A DNA stretch of 64,000 nt from positions 62,001 to 126,000 of the forward strand of contig JAIBCC010000006.1 in assembly GCA_019694395.1 (NCBI GenBank). Reading direction: 5' to 3'. Under the pieces are notes generated by a model. That model was given only the letters and a program-made list of their open reading frames with translations, made no database searches and was not told the origin of the DNA. Shown in pieces: positions 34,694 to 43,734 of this stretch. Source of the stretch: Pyrinomonadaceae bacterium. GTDB taxonomy: Bacteria > Acidobacteriota > Blastocatellia > Pyrinomonadales > Pyrinomonadaceae. Each line of letters starts with the position of its first letter. Position 1 is the stretch's first letter. Made by a program: the position numbers and the translations under genes.

Positions 34694-35328
34694 AAATAGC
34701 CTTTTTTAGCGAATCTGTCGCGGACGAATCTGCCCTCAAAATTTTAGTTTCAGGAATTTTACAAGAAGAAATAGAAGAAACTGATCTACCAAATAAACTA
34801 ATATATCGAAGCTGCACACATCTTGATAAAGATTTACCGGCTGTCATCAACGCAGTTCATTATAACTCAAATGCAGAGGCTTTAATTGTTGTTTCCGATT
34901 CAGACGACACACCTGTTCATATTAATGACCACGAAGAAAATGAAAATGAAAAGTGTCGTCTTTGTCAGCTCAGAAAGGCGATTGAAAAATCACTTTCAAA
35001 ATTGCAAACATTTGAAGGAAAAAATTTGCTGAAAGTTGCTATTGGAGTTCCTGTTCCTGCAATTGAAGCGTGGTATTTAATCGGAATAAATCCGCAAGTT
35101 TCCTCAAACTATTGGATTCGTTTTCAAAATGGCGAAAAAATAAGATACGACAGGCAAAAGTTAAAAGAACAAGTTTACGGAACAGCCCGTCCCTCGCTTA
35201 AATTAGAAACAGAACGAGCAATCGAAGAATCAACTAGAATTGTTGAAAATGAATTAATAGAGGATTTAGAAACTAACTTTCCGCAAGGTTTTGGCAAAAT
35301 GGCTGATGAAGTTAGAAATTGGAAATGA
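34690..35328 (+). CDS. TOPRIM/DUF4276-like partner protein
   Basis: 212 residues, coupled by ATGA overlap to the ATPase. The sequence opens MKIAFFSESVADESALKILV, with an acidic residue where TOPRIM-like families have the catalytic Glu, followed by LIVVSDSDDTPVHI (DxD-like), and VAIGVPVPAIEAWYLIG, a form typical of DUF4276 proteins (P-x-x-E-a-W). A Cys pair in EKCRLCQL may bind metal. This would be the nuclease or effector partner. The fold assignment is by motif pattern only. Confidence 0.55.
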   Translation: MKIAFFSESVADESALKILVSGILQEEIEETDLPNKLIYRSCTHLDKDLPAVINAVHYNSNAEALIVVSDSDDTPVHINDHEENENEKCRLCQLRKAIEKSLSKLQTFEGKNLLKVAIGVPVPAIEAWYLIGINPQVSSNYWIRFQNGEKIRYDRQKLKEQVYGTARPSLKLETERAIEESTRIVENELIEDLETNFPQGFGKMADEVRNWK

Positions 35329-36373
35329 GGAGATTGTTCAAATTTTGTCAAATAAAGATTTAGAATTCAAAAATATTCTCATTCTCAATTTCGGACAGCT
35401 TGGCGATGTTGTTCTGAGTCTTCCTGTTCTTTCCGCCATCAGAGAAAGATTTCCCAACGCCAAAATCACATTTATGGGCGGCAAAGCAGTTGCCGAAGTC
35501 GTTAAACTTTCGGGTTGTTCCGATGCTCAGATCATCGTTGACCGTGTCCAATTGCGTGATAGCGCAAAACTCTGGTCAATCCAGCAAATTTTCAAATTAA
35601 TTGGCGAAGTTCGGCGTGAAAGATTTGATTTCGTGATTGATTTGCATAGTCTTTCCGAAACAAATCTGCTTGGATTTTTGTCGGGCGCAAAAACGAGACT
35701 TTATTCCAATCGGGAAAACCGTTCGCTTGATCGACTTTCCAATTTTCGTCCGCGTCCGCCGCTTGAGGACAAGTCTAAACATATTGCCGACAGATATTTA
35801 GATGTGATTAAGCCGTTAGCGATTGAAAATGTCAAACGCATTGCCAAAATTACTCCGAATCTGATGGATTTGGGATTTGTCGAAAATTTATGGCAAAAAC
35901 ACGGGCTTGACGATTCAACAATCGGTTTATTTCCGGGTGCGGGACATCCTTTGCGTCGTTGGAGCCTGCAAAATTTCGGAAAATTAGCTGAATTGCTGCA
36001 TAGTTCTCACAAAATTGCGGTCTTTTTAGGTCCTGAAGAGCGAGAATTGCGCGGGGAAATTGAAAAAACTTTTCCGGCTGAAACCGTAATTTTTGACAAT
36101 TTGAATCTGGCTCAATTCGTTGCGGCTTTATCCAGATTATCCGTTTTTGTTTCAAATGATACAGGTCCGGTGCATTTAGCGGCGGCAGTTGAAATTCCGG
36201 TGGTAATGCTGCTCAAACGAAGCGATTTTTCCGATTACCACTTTTCGCCGTTAGCTACGCATTTGCGAATGTTGGGAAAATCTGAGATTGACGACATCAA
36301 TCCGAACGATGTTTTCCAAGCCGTTAATGAATTGCTAAACGAAAAAGGAAATAAAGTAAAAAGTAAAAAGTAA
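35306..36373 (+). CDS. Glycosyltransferase family 9 (heptosyltransferase-like)
   Basis: 355 residues from ATG 35306, overlapping the previous gene by 23 bases; a TTG at 35345 behind GAGGAG is an equally likely start. Motifs are ILILNFGQLGDVVLSLPVL, GLFPGAGHPLRRWSLQNFGK and VSNDTGPVHLAAAV, the GT9 family used in lipopolysaccharide core assembly. Cytoplasmic, membrane-associated. The end, NKVKSKK, is encoded inside a heptad repeat, so the true C-terminus may have been altered by the repeat's insertion. Confidence 0.88.
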   Translation: MKLEIGNEEIVQILSNKDLEFKNILILNFGQLGDVVLSLPVLSAIRERFPNAKITFMGGKAVAEVVKLSGCSDAQIIVDRVQLRDSAKLWSIQQIFKLIGEVRRERFDFVIDLHSLSETNLLGFLSGAKTRLYSNRENRSLDRLSNFRPRPPLEDKSKHIADRYLDVIKPLAIENVKRIAKITPNLMDLGFVENLWQKHGLDDSTIGLFPGAGHPLRRWSLQNFGKLAELLHSSHKIAVFLGPEERELRGEIEKTFPAETVIFDNLNLAQFVAALSRLSVFVSNDTGPVHLAAAVEIPVVMLLKRSDFSDYHFSPLATHLRMLGKSEIDDINPNDVFQAVNELLNEKGNKVKSKK

Positions 36374-36440
36374 AAAGGCAAAAGTAAAAGCTTTTTTTCA
36401 AATCTTTGCGTCTTTGTTTCTTTGCGTCTTTGCGTTAAAT
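36353..36440. repeat. Heptad and octad tandem repeats after glycosyltransferase gene
   Basis: 36353-36387 is five heptads (AAAGTAA, AAAGTAA, AAAGTAA, AAAGGCA, AAAGTAA), the first three inside the coding end. Then 36403-36437 is octads of TTTGCGTC (TTTGCGTC, TTTGTTTC, TTTGCGTC, TTTGCGTT). No inverted copy is nearby. Between two convergent genes. Confidence 0.6.
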
Positions 36441-36448
36441 TATTTTTA

Positions 36449-36961
36449 TTACTTCCTCAAAACCCGCGTAATTTCGCCGGGTGCGCTTTCTGTTCCCTGT
36501 GAATCAACTGCCCGAATGTAATAAAAATAAATTTCGCCTGATTCGACACCCTCGTCTTTAAATTCGGTAGTTTTCAAAGGCTCTTTGTTCCGGCGTTCCC
36601 ATTGGTCAAGCGGGACATTTTCATCTGCCGAACGATAAATATTGTAGCCGACAAAATCAACTAAAGGATTTTGCTCGTGGACGTTTCCGGCGTGGTCGGT
36701 AAAAGTGGTTTTCGGTGTGAGCGGTGCGCTTTCCGTTCCATTATCATAGACTTGGGTGAGCTTATAAAAATATCTTTTTCCGACTTCTGCGGCGGGATCG
36801 TTAAAATTTCCTTCGGGAATCGGATCATCTGTTAATCTTGCCCAAAAGACAAACGGCAAATTTTCATCCGTCGAACGGTAAACGTGATAGCCAATGACCT
36901 TTCGCTCAATCCGGTTTAAGGCTCTCCGCTTCATTTTTTGTCTCAATAGTTTCTTGTTCAT
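36449..36961 (-). CDS. Tandem FnIII-like domain protein
   Basis: 170 residues, no signal peptide. Two related segments: IGYHVYRSTDENLPFVFWAR ... KRYFYKLTQVYDNGTESAPL (about 23-80) and VGYNIYRSADENVPLDQWER ... EIYFYYIRAVDSQGTESAPG (about 103-163). These are fibronectin type III-type repeats. The start is Lys/Arg-rich (MNKKLLRQKMKRRALNRIER), which could bind nucleic acid or membrane; that is speculative. Confidence 0.7.
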   Translation of the reverse strand: MNKKLLRQKMKRRALNRIERKVIGYHVYRSTDENLPFVFWARLTDDPIPEGNFNDPAAEVGKRYFYKLTQVYDNGTESAPLTPKTTFTDHAGNVHEQNPLVDFVGYNIYRSADENVPLDQWERRNKEPLKTTEFKDEGVESGEIYFYYIRAVDSQGTESAPGEITRVLRK

Positions 36962-37067
36962 AACCCTTTTTATTGTAGCTGATTATCAATTTTAGAGAAA
37001 TCTGCAAAATATTTTGATGAGAACGTCACCCTTTTGAATCATATTTTAATCGGAGGTTTTTTAGATT

Positions 37068-37523
37068 ATGGGAATGATGATTTTGGGCGATGCGGCGTAT
37101 ATTCCGCACGAAGAGTTTGTCAAAAAAATCAAAGAAGCGTGCATTTTATTGCGGGACAAAGCAGGTTCGCGTTACACGACGCTTTATAACAACGTCAAAT
37201 TGATCAAAGCAAACAGCCGCAGCGGAGCGGACATCAACACTACGAATATTGACATTGCCCGTAAAACTTTTGACGCTTCGGTAACCTGGTTAGCCAGCGT
37301 TTTGATTCACGAAGGGGTTCATTTGGAACAATACAAAGCTGGTAAAGATTATTCGGGACAGGCGGCAGAACTGGCTTGCAATAAAGTTCAACTGGAGGTT
37401 TTAAGATTGATCGGTGCGCCGCAAAGCGAAATCTCTTACTTATTAGCTCAGGACGGAATGCACTTTGATTTAAATGGTGACGGCGTTTATGATTGGAAAG
37501 ACTATTATTTAAGAGACTATTGA
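37068..37523 (+). CDS. Small zincin-like protein with EF-hand loop
   Basis: 151 residues behind ATCGGAGG. It has no signal peptide. The metal motif HEGVH is at 81-85 with a downstream Glu at 101 (GQAAELACNKVQLEV), as in minimal zincins. The end has DLNGDGVYDWKD (134-145), a complete 12-residue EF-hand/dockerin-type calcium loop. Located 13 bases before a response regulator. A calcium-controlled peptidase is an inference. Confidence 0.65.
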   Translation: MGMMILGDAAYIPHEEFVKKIKEACILLRDKAGSRYTTLYNNVKLIKANSRSGADINTTNIDIARKTFDASVTWLASVLIHEGVHLEQYKAGKDYSGQAAELACNKVQLEVLRLIGAPQSEISYLLAQDGMHFDLNGDGVYDWKDYYLRDY

Positions 37524-37536
37524 TTTTCAATCTGTT

Positions 37537-38160
37537 GTGCCGATAAAAATTTTAATCATCGAAAACGAAACCTTGATTCGGGTCGGAATTCGCACTGTCC
37601 TGTTGAGTGAGCCTGATTTTGAAATCATTGGCGAAGCCGAAACAAGTGATGAAGGTTTCAAGATTTTTCAAACCCGACAGCCTGATGTAACTCTGATGAG
37701 TTTGCGTCTCAAAGAAAGTTGCGCGATTGATGACGTTAAAACTTTCCGCGACGTTAACCCAAAAGCCAAAATCATTATTTTAGCTCCTCGCGCAGGCGAT
37801 GGCGAAATTACCAAAGCCTTGAAACAAGGCGCATTAGGCTATGTTTTGAAAGATATTTCGCCTGCCGAATTGGTTAAAGCAATTCGTGTAGTTTCCAACG
37901 GGAAAAAATATATTCCAACGGAAGTTGCCGAAGTTTTGACCGAACATCTCGGAATGGAAGAATTAACTCCGACCGAATTGATCGTTTTGCGAATGATCGT
38001 CGGCGCAATGACCAACAAAGAGATCGCATTCAGTCTGGACGTTTCGGAAAACACCATCAAAACCCATATCAAAAATATTTTCGACAAGCTCGGTGTTTCC
38101 GATAGAACGGCAGCAACGACAACTGCTATTCGGCGCGGATTAGTGCGAATGGATGTATGA
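37537..38160 (+). CDS. LuxR-family regulator with degenerate receiver
   Basis: 207 residues, GTG start at 37537. The receiver region has Ser at position 55 (DVTLMSLRLKE) where the phospho-acceptor Asp is expected, ENE (9-11) where the metal-binding acidic pair is expected, and Ala at 83 for the Thr/Ser; Lys 105 (GYVLKD) is kept. So phosphorylation in the usual way is unlikely. The LuxR HTH is intact: LTPTELIVLRMIVGAMTNKE and IKTHIKNIFDKLGV. It may respond to another cue or act constitutively. Confidence 0.88.
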   Translation: MPIKILIIENETLIRVGIRTVLLSEPDFEIIGEAETSDEGFKIFQTRQPDVTLMSLRLKESCAIDDVKTFRDVNPKAKIIILAPRAGDGEITKALKQGALGYVLKDISPAELVKAIRVVSNGKKYIPTEVAEVLTEHLGMEELTPTELIVLRMIVGAMTNKEIAFSLDVSENTIKTHIKNIFDKLGVSDRTAATTTAIRRGLVRMDV

Positions 38161-38163
38161 AGA

Positions 38164-38184
38164 GTCAAAAGTCAAAGGTCAAAA
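38164..38184. repeat. Heptad repeat GTCAAAA
   Basis: Three heptads, GTCAAAA, GTCAAAG, GTCAAAA, between the regulator and the S66 peptidase start. No inverted copy. Confidence 0.55.
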
Positions 38185-38197
38185 ATTAAACAAAAAT

Positions 38198-39244
38198 ATG
38201 AAAAGACGTGACTTATTAAAATCAGTCGTGGCACTTCCCTTTTTGGCAACCGCTGTTTTTGGCAAAAATTCTATGGCAGGTAAAAAAATTCTTAAACCGA
38301 AACGATTAAGTAAAGGCGACACGGTTGGATTGATCGCTCCGGCAAGCAATGTTGAGACAGATGAATTTAATCGTGCGGTGCAAAATCTTGAAGGTTTGGG
38401 ATTCAAGGTCAAAGTCGGTAAAAATGCCCGCAACCAAAACGGATTTTTAGCCGGAACAGATAAAGAACGTCTGGAAGATTTGCATTGGGCTTTTTCGGAT
38501 TCGGAAATTAAAGCCGTCTGGTGCGTGCGCGGCGGCTACGGTGCGTCACGGCTTTTGCCAAGCATTGACTATAATCTGATCAAGAAAAACCCGAAAATTT
38601 TGATCGGCTATTCCGATATTACGGCATTACATCTGGCGATTCCAAACAATACGGGATTGGTTACTTTTCACGGTCCGGTAGCCTCCTCAAATTACAATGA
38701 TTACACCAAAAATCACGCTCTCGACGTGCTGATGAATCCGACCGCGCCGTATAAAATCGAGCTTTCGGAATTTAACAAAACAAACGAATCATTTCTTTAT
38801 AAAACTGAAGTTATTTCCAAAGGAAAAGCACATGGACGATTGATCGGCGGCAATCTTTCTTTACTGGCAGCATTGGCAGGAACTCCGTTTGGCTTAAAAA
38901 ACATAAAAGGCAAAATTCTGTTTATCGAAGATGTCAACGAAGCCCCTTATCGAGTTGACCGAATGCTCACCCAGCTTCGCCAAAGTGCTGATTTAAAATC
39001 GCTTGCCGGAATCGCCTGCGGGATTTTTGAAGACAGTAGCGCACGACGAAAAACTGCGGCAGAAATCGTGCCGCCAACCCAAATTGATGTCATCAAAGAA
39101 CGTTTAGGCGATTTGGGAATTCCGATAATTTACGGACTTTCTTTCGGACATATCCGCGAACAATTTACCTTACCGATTGGAATCGAAGCTGAATTAGACA
39201 CGGAAAACTCAACCCTGACTTTTTTAGAACCGAGTGTTGTCTAA
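38198..39244 (+). CDS. LD-carboxypeptidase, S66 family, Tat-type leader
   Basis: 348 residues from ATG 38198; a longer start at 38153 runs through the heptad repeat. The leader MKRRDLLKSVVALPFLATAV is a twin-arginine-type signal. Catalytic parts are GYSDITALH (Ser), FIEDVNEAPYRVDRM (Glu) and GLSFGHIREQ (His), as in LdcA/MccF. LD-carboxypeptidases trim muropeptides in peptidoglycan recycling; exported forms are less common. Single protein, own promoter not clear. Confidence 0.9.
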   Translation: MKRRDLLKSVVALPFLATAVFGKNSMAGKKILKPKRLSKGDTVGLIAPASNVETDEFNRAVQNLEGLGFKVKVGKNARNQNGFLAGTDKERLEDLHWAFSDSEIKAVWCVRGGYGASRLLPSIDYNLIKKNPKILIGYSDITALHLAIPNNTGLVTFHGPVASSNYNDYTKNHALDVLMNPTAPYKIELSEFNKTNESFLYKTEVISKGKAHGRLIGGNLSLLAALAGTPFGLKNIKGKILFIEDVNEAPYRVDRMLTQLRQSADLKSLAGIACGIFEDSSARRKTAAEIVPPTQIDVIKERLGDLGIPIIYGLSFGHIREQFTLPIGIEAELDTENSTLTFLEPSVV

Positions 39245-39289
39245 ACTGTGCATCTTTTTGACTTAAATCCAATTATATGTAAAAAAATA

Positions 39290-39319
39290 GTGACAAAAAT
39301 AGTTAGCTTAAAATATACT
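39290..39319 (+). promoter_or_regulatory. Sigma-70-type promoter for VWFA pair
   Basis: GTGACA (39290-39295) and TATACT (39314-39319) with 18-base spacing match the consensus at 5 of 6 each. The ATG of the gene is at 39328, so transcription would start within a few bases of it: the mRNA would be almost leaderless, and no ribosome site precedes the ATG. Confidence 0.5.
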
Positions 39320-39327
39320 GTCTAGCT

Positions 39328-41454
39328 ATGAAAAATCTTACACTTACTTCTCTCTTCGTTTTATTTTTTTTCAGTTGTAATTTTGCTCAAACTCCAACTC
39401 CAACCCCATCTGCCAATGACGAAAATGATGTGGTCAAAGTGTCAACTTCTATCGTCCAGCTTGATGCAGTTGTAACTGATAAAAAAGGTAATCCTGTCAA
39501 TAATTTAACCGCAGAAGATTTTGAGATTTTACAAGATGGAAAAGCGCAGAAAATCACTAACTTTTCTTACATCAGCCGAATTATTGATTCAACGGCAACC
39601 GAGCAGACTTTGGTGCCGAAACAAGATAAAAAAAATCAAGTTCCGCCTGTTTCATTTCGTCCAAAAGAAATTGGGCGAATAATTACTTTTATTGTTGATG
39701 ATGATATTAGTAGTTTTAGCGGGATAGAAGCAGCTAAAGCGGGATTGGAGAAATTTGTCAAAGAACAAATGTTACCTACCGATGTGGTTGCAATTTATCA
39801 AACCCGTGGTGGAAGTTCATTACTCCAACAATACACTTCGGATAAGTCTCGACTTTTACAAATCATAAAAAAAATTCGGTGGTTTCCCAGTAAAGGAATT
39901 GGCGGAGTTAATGATGGTGATTATGAAACTATCCAAAACAACGCTAGTGAAAAAGAGCAAGATAAAAAACAACGAGAAGCTATTGAAGAACTCCGCAAAA
40001 ACAAAAAATCTGTTGGCACTTTGGGAGTAATTAGATATGTAATCAACGGATTGCGGCAAGTTAGCGGACGAAAGATATTATTTCTTTTATCTGATTCACT
40101 TCCTCTTATGTCAGCGAGGGAAGAAGGAATGACTCTTTCAGATAGCTATTCTCTTGCTAACGATTTAGTTGAATTTGCAAATCGCTCATCTGTTGCTATC
40201 AATACGATTGACTCTCGCGGATTGACCAACCCTTCAATAATTGATGCCTCTAGTGATATTGAAGGAATTGCAAGAAAAGATGGACAGACTTTAACCTCTA
40301 CCCTTCTTGCTAGAAGAACTCAGGAAGATAATCGAAGGCGTAGTGGTTTAGCCTATCTCGCTAATGAAACAGGTGGTAAGTTTTACGAGAATATGAATTT
40401 TTTGGATGTCCCAATTAAGAAGGTTTTGGACTCAGAAAAAGGTTATTATTTGCTTGCCTACGAACCGGACGATGAAACATTTAATGGCAAAAAATTTCAT
40501 AAGATACAAATTAAACTAAAACGTGATGATTTGGTAGTTAGTTCTCGTTCCGGCTTTTACGGAGTAACCGACGAAGAGATTCGTCCAAAACCCAGAACAG
40601 AAAACGGAGAGCTTTATAATGCCCTAACAGCTCCGCTTCCTAATGCAGATTTGAACATCCGCCTTTCGGCTTATTTTGCCAACAATCCAAATAAAGGCAA
40701 TTTTATTCACGCCCTTTTGTATATTGACGGCAAAGACATTACTTTTCTCGATGAACCGGGCAATACCAAAAAGGTTGTTTTTGATATAGTTGCAGTCACT
40801 TTGAGCGAAAAGAATGAGGTAATTGACGATAAGAATCAAACTGCAACTGTTCATATTCCATTGGACAAAGTTGAAGAAGTCCGTCGAGACGGTCTGATCT
40901 ATTCGATTGATGTGCCGATTAAAAAAGACGGAACTTATACTTTTCGCACTGCGCTGCGCGATCAGGCTGCCAAACGGTTAGGCTCGTCAAGCCAGATTAT
41001 TGATGTTCCCAATTTGAGCAAAAATAGATTACTGATGTCAGGTTTGATGGTTAGCGGAGTAGATTCCAATGGCAATTTGCTTCCGACGGAATCGGGTGAC
41101 AGGGCTTTTTCATCTGTTGTTTCCCCGTCAATTGCGGCAATTCGCCAGTTTAAGCGAAACTCTGTTGTGGCATATACTTACACGCTCTACAATGCCAAAC
41201 CGGATGCCGCCAGCAATTTACCTAAATTGACGATTCAAACAAATTTGTATTATGACGGCAAACTGATTTCCGAAGGACAACCGCAGCCCGCTGAGATTGG
41301 AAAACAATCGGATCTGAATCGAATAGATGATTTCGGATATATAAAATTAAATGCTGAAGTCGCAAAGGGAGATTATGTTTTACAGGTCATAATCAAGGAT
41401 TTAACTACTAATCAAATCACCTCGCAATGGATTGATTTTGAAGTAGTTGAATAG
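39328..41454 (+). CDS. Exported VWFA-related acidobacterial protein, long form
   Basis: 708 residues, signal peptide MKNLTLTSLFVLFFFSCNFA with QTPTPTPS after it; the C at residue 17 could make it a lipoprotein. An N-terminal strand region (VVKVSTSIVQLDAVVTDKKG, DFEILQDGKAQKITNFSY) is followed by a VWA-like domain starting IITFIVDDDISSFSGIEAAK. The MIDAS DxSxS is replaced by DDDISSF. After it YYLLAYEPDDETFNGKKFHK leads to a beta-rich C-terminal region. Tandem paralog of the next gene, 25 bases downstream. Confidence 0.85.
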   Translation: MKNLTLTSLFVLFFFSCNFAQTPTPTPSANDENDVVKVSTSIVQLDAVVTDKKGNPVNNLTAEDFEILQDGKAQKITNFSYISRIIDSTATEQTLVPKQDKKNQVPPVSFRPKEIGRIITFIVDDDISSFSGIEAAKAGLEKFVKEQMLPTDVVAIYQTRGGSSLLQQYTSDKSRLLQIIKKIRWFPSKGIGGVNDGDYETIQNNASEKEQDKKQREAIEELRKNKKSVGTLGVIRYVINGLRQVSGRKILFLLSDSLPLMSAREEGMTLSDSYSLANDLVEFANRSSVAINTIDSRGLTNPSIIDASSDIEGIARKDGQTLTSTLLARRTQEDNRRRSGLAYLANETGGKFYENMNFLDVPIKKVLDSEKGYYLLAYEPDDETFNGKKFHKIQIKLKRDDLVVSSRSGFYGVTDEEIRPKPRTENGELYNALTAPLPNADLNIRLSAYFANNPNKGNFIHALLYIDGKDITFLDEPGNTKKVVFDIVAVTLSEKNEVIDDKNQTATVHIPLDKVEEVRRDGLIYSIDVPIKKDGTYTFRTALRDQAAKRLGSSSQIIDVPNLSKNRLLMSGLMVSGVDSNGNLLPTESGDRAFSSVVSPSIAAIRQFKRNSVVAYTYTLYNAKPDAASNLPKLTIQTNLYYDGKLISEGQPQPAEIGKQSDLNRIDDFGYIKLNAEVAKGDYVLQVIIKDLTTNQITSQWIDFEVVE

Positions 41455-41479
41455 AATATTTCTACACGGGAGAATCTCA

Positions 41480-43663
41480 ATGAAGCTCATTATTTTTACA
41501 ACTATTTTGCTTTTAACTGTTGGTTTCACAACCTTTGCCCAAAATCCAACATCAACTCCGACGCCTGATGACGATGTGGTAAAAATTACGACAACTTTAA
41601 TTCAGATTGATGCAACCGTAACGGATAAAAAAGGCAACATCGTCAAAGATTTAAAACCGGAAGATTTTGAAGTTTACGAAAACGGAAAACGGCAGAATAT
41701 TACAAATTTTTCGTTCATCACGTTCGGTTCAAAAAATAGTCAGACGAATACGGAAAATCAATCGAATAAAGCAGAAAGCCCTAAAACTCCGATTCCGATT
41801 CCCCCCGTCAGATTAAAACCTGAGCAAATACGCCGAACATACGCAATTGTGGTGGATGATTTGACCCTGTCATTTTCAAGTATTTTTTGGGTAAAAAGTG
41901 ATCTCAAAAGATTTGTTAATGAACAGATGGAAGAGGGCGATTTGGTTGCAATTCTCCGCGTTGGCACAGGACTTGGGGCATTACAGTCTTTTACCTCAGA
42001 TAAGCGACAATTGTTGGCGGCGGTAGAGAAAATTCGTTGGAATACTTTATCAAACCCGTTTTCGTATGAACCGATTCAACCTAACATAATTGATGAACTT
42101 CCCGGTGGGAAGAATGTATCAGCTGAGCAAGAAAAACAAAGAGAGGAAAAACAAAAGGCGATAAAACTTCAAAAAGATAAAGAAGCAGATTTAAGAGACT
42201 ATCCTTCACTCAAAGCATTGGATTATGTCATCAACGGAATGAAAGATTTGCCGGGACGAAAATCCGTGATGTTTTTCTCCGAAGGGTTTAAGACATTTAC
42301 TCGTGATGAGTATCCCCCTAAAATCCCAAGACCAACCAAAGTATTTGATGCTCTTCGCGCCGTTATTGAGTCAGCTACCCGTGCCTCGGTAGTGGTTTAT
42401 ACTTTTGATCCAAGGGGCGTTTATGCCCCGGGTGCAGAGGCGCAGGATGATATTGTCGGACTTGCCCGCAGTCCGACTGCCGGTAACTCCCAAGAAATTC
42501 GAGTGTGGGAAGATAATGTTAATAATTCAATAGACACATTACGATATTTAGCTCAAGAAACCGGAGGAATAGCCAATTTAGGAAATAGCATCACCAAGGG
42601 AATCGAAAAAGTTTTCAACGACCAAAGCTACTATCTCTTAGGCTATCAACCGGATTCCGAAACATTTGATCCTAAACAATCTAAATTCAATAAACTGGTG
42701 ATTAGACTCAAACGACCTGATTTAAAAATCCGGTATCGAAGCGGATTTTACGGGGTAACAGATGATCAGATAAACCAGACTAAAAACAATCGAACTCCGC
42801 AACAAAAAATATACGCCGCAGTATCTTCGCCATTTGATGGAAAAGAAATAAATCTTAGTCTTTACCCTATTTTTTACAATGATTTTCAAGACAGAAATTT
42901 TATTCGGACATTAGTCCACATTGATGCTAAGGATTTGACCTTTGCACTTGAGCCGGATGGATTTTATAAAACGACCTTTGAAATCCTCGCCGGAATTTTT
43001 GATACCAATGGCAGTTCTGCCAATAACAGAATTTCGCAAAATACTTTGCGATTTAGCCCTGAGAATTATCAACGAGTGCAAAAAGAAGGCGTAGTTTATA
43101 ATCTGGAAACTCCGATTATTGTGACAGGCGGCTATCAATTTAGAGTTGCATTACGCGATGTTGCCAGCGATAAAGTCGGTTCGGCTTCACAATTTATCGA
43201 AGTTCCAAATTTGAAAAAGAAAAAACTAACTCTTTCGCAGTTAATTGTCCGAAATTATCCGTTGCAAAAATGGAATGAAATACTGAACGGGCAAAATATA
43301 AATTTCAATGCAGAAAAAGGATTATTTCTCGCTAATACTTCCTTGCGTGAGTTCAAACGCGGAACAGTAATGTCCTATTACTACATCATTTACAACACTA
43401 AATTTGACTCTCGAACATCTCCAAAACTTGAAGTTCAGACCAAACTTTTTAAAGACGGAAAATTATTAATGGAAAATGAACCACAACCACTTGATGTGAG
43501 AAATCAGAAAGATTTACTGCGAATTGAAACCTCAAATGCTGTTACTCTTGGAACTGATTTAACAACAGGTGATTACATTCTGCAAATAGTTGTAATTGAT
43601 AAAAATGCCGATAAGAAAAAACAGATTGCCACACAATGGATTGATTTTACGATTGTCGAGTAA
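41480..43663 (+). CDS. Exported VWFA-related acidobacterial protein, long form
   Basis: 727 residues; start at ATG 41480 behind GGGAGA, upstream codons give no signal peptide. Signal peptide MKLIIFTTILLLTVGFTTFA. The strand region VVKITTTLIQIDATVTDKKG and DFEVYENGKRQNITNFSFIT parallels the upstream gene. The VWA start is YAIVVDDLTLSFSSIFWVKS, again lacking the DxSxS motif. A Lys/Glu-rich insertion (EEKQKAIKLQKDKEADLRD) lies near residue 230. The C-terminal part QFRVALRDVASDKVGSASQF shows beta repeats. Secreted or surface protein of unknown role. Confidence 0.85.
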   Translation: MKLIIFTTILLLTVGFTTFAQNPTSTPTPDDDVVKITTTLIQIDATVTDKKGNIVKDLKPEDFEVYENGKRQNITNFSFITFGSKNSQTNTENQSNKAESPKTPIPIPPVRLKPEQIRRTYAIVVDDLTLSFSSIFWVKSDLKRFVNEQMEEGDLVAILRVGTGLGALQSFTSDKRQLLAAVEKIRWNTLSNPFSYEPIQPNIIDELPGGKNVSAEQEKQREEKQKAIKLQKDKEADLRDYPSLKALDYVINGMKDLPGRKSVMFFSEGFKTFTRDEYPPKIPRPTKVFDALRAVIESATRASVVVYTFDPRGVYAPGAEAQDDIVGLARSPTAGNSQEIRVWEDNVNNSIDTLRYLAQETGGIANLGNSITKGIEKVFNDQSYYLLGYQPDSETFDPKQSKFNKLVIRLKRPDLKIRYRSGFYGVTDDQINQTKNNRTPQQKIYAAVSSPFDGKEINLSLYPIFYNDFQDRNFIRTLVHIDAKDLTFALEPDGFYKTTFEILAGIFDTNGSSANNRISQNTLRFSPENYQRVQKEGVVYNLETPIIVTGGYQFRVALRDVASDKVGSASQFIEVPNLKKKKLTLSQLIVRNYPLQKWNEILNGQNINFNAEKGLFLANTSLREFKRGTVMSYYYIIYNTKFDSRTSPKLEVQTKLFKDGKLLMENEPQPLDVRNQKDLLRIETSNAVTLGTDLTTGDYILQIVVIDKNADKKKQIATQWIDFTIVE

Positions 43664-43695
43664 GAAATTACTAAGAAATCACTATATACTCCAAT

Positions 43696-43730
43696 GACTT
43701 GAGACTTGAGACCTAAGACTTTAGACTCTA
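43696..43730. repeat. Five perfect-phase heptads GACTTGA
   Basis: GACTTGA, GACTTGA, GACCTAA, GACTTTA, GACTCTA in exact 7-base phase, ending four bases before the selB ATG. It leaves no room for a ribosome site. Confidence 0.65.
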
Positions 43731-43734
43731 AAAA

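Noticed and set aside
43696..43730. Possible CRISPR-like tandem repeat
   Set aside because: Units are 7 bases without spacers; no cas genes in the window.
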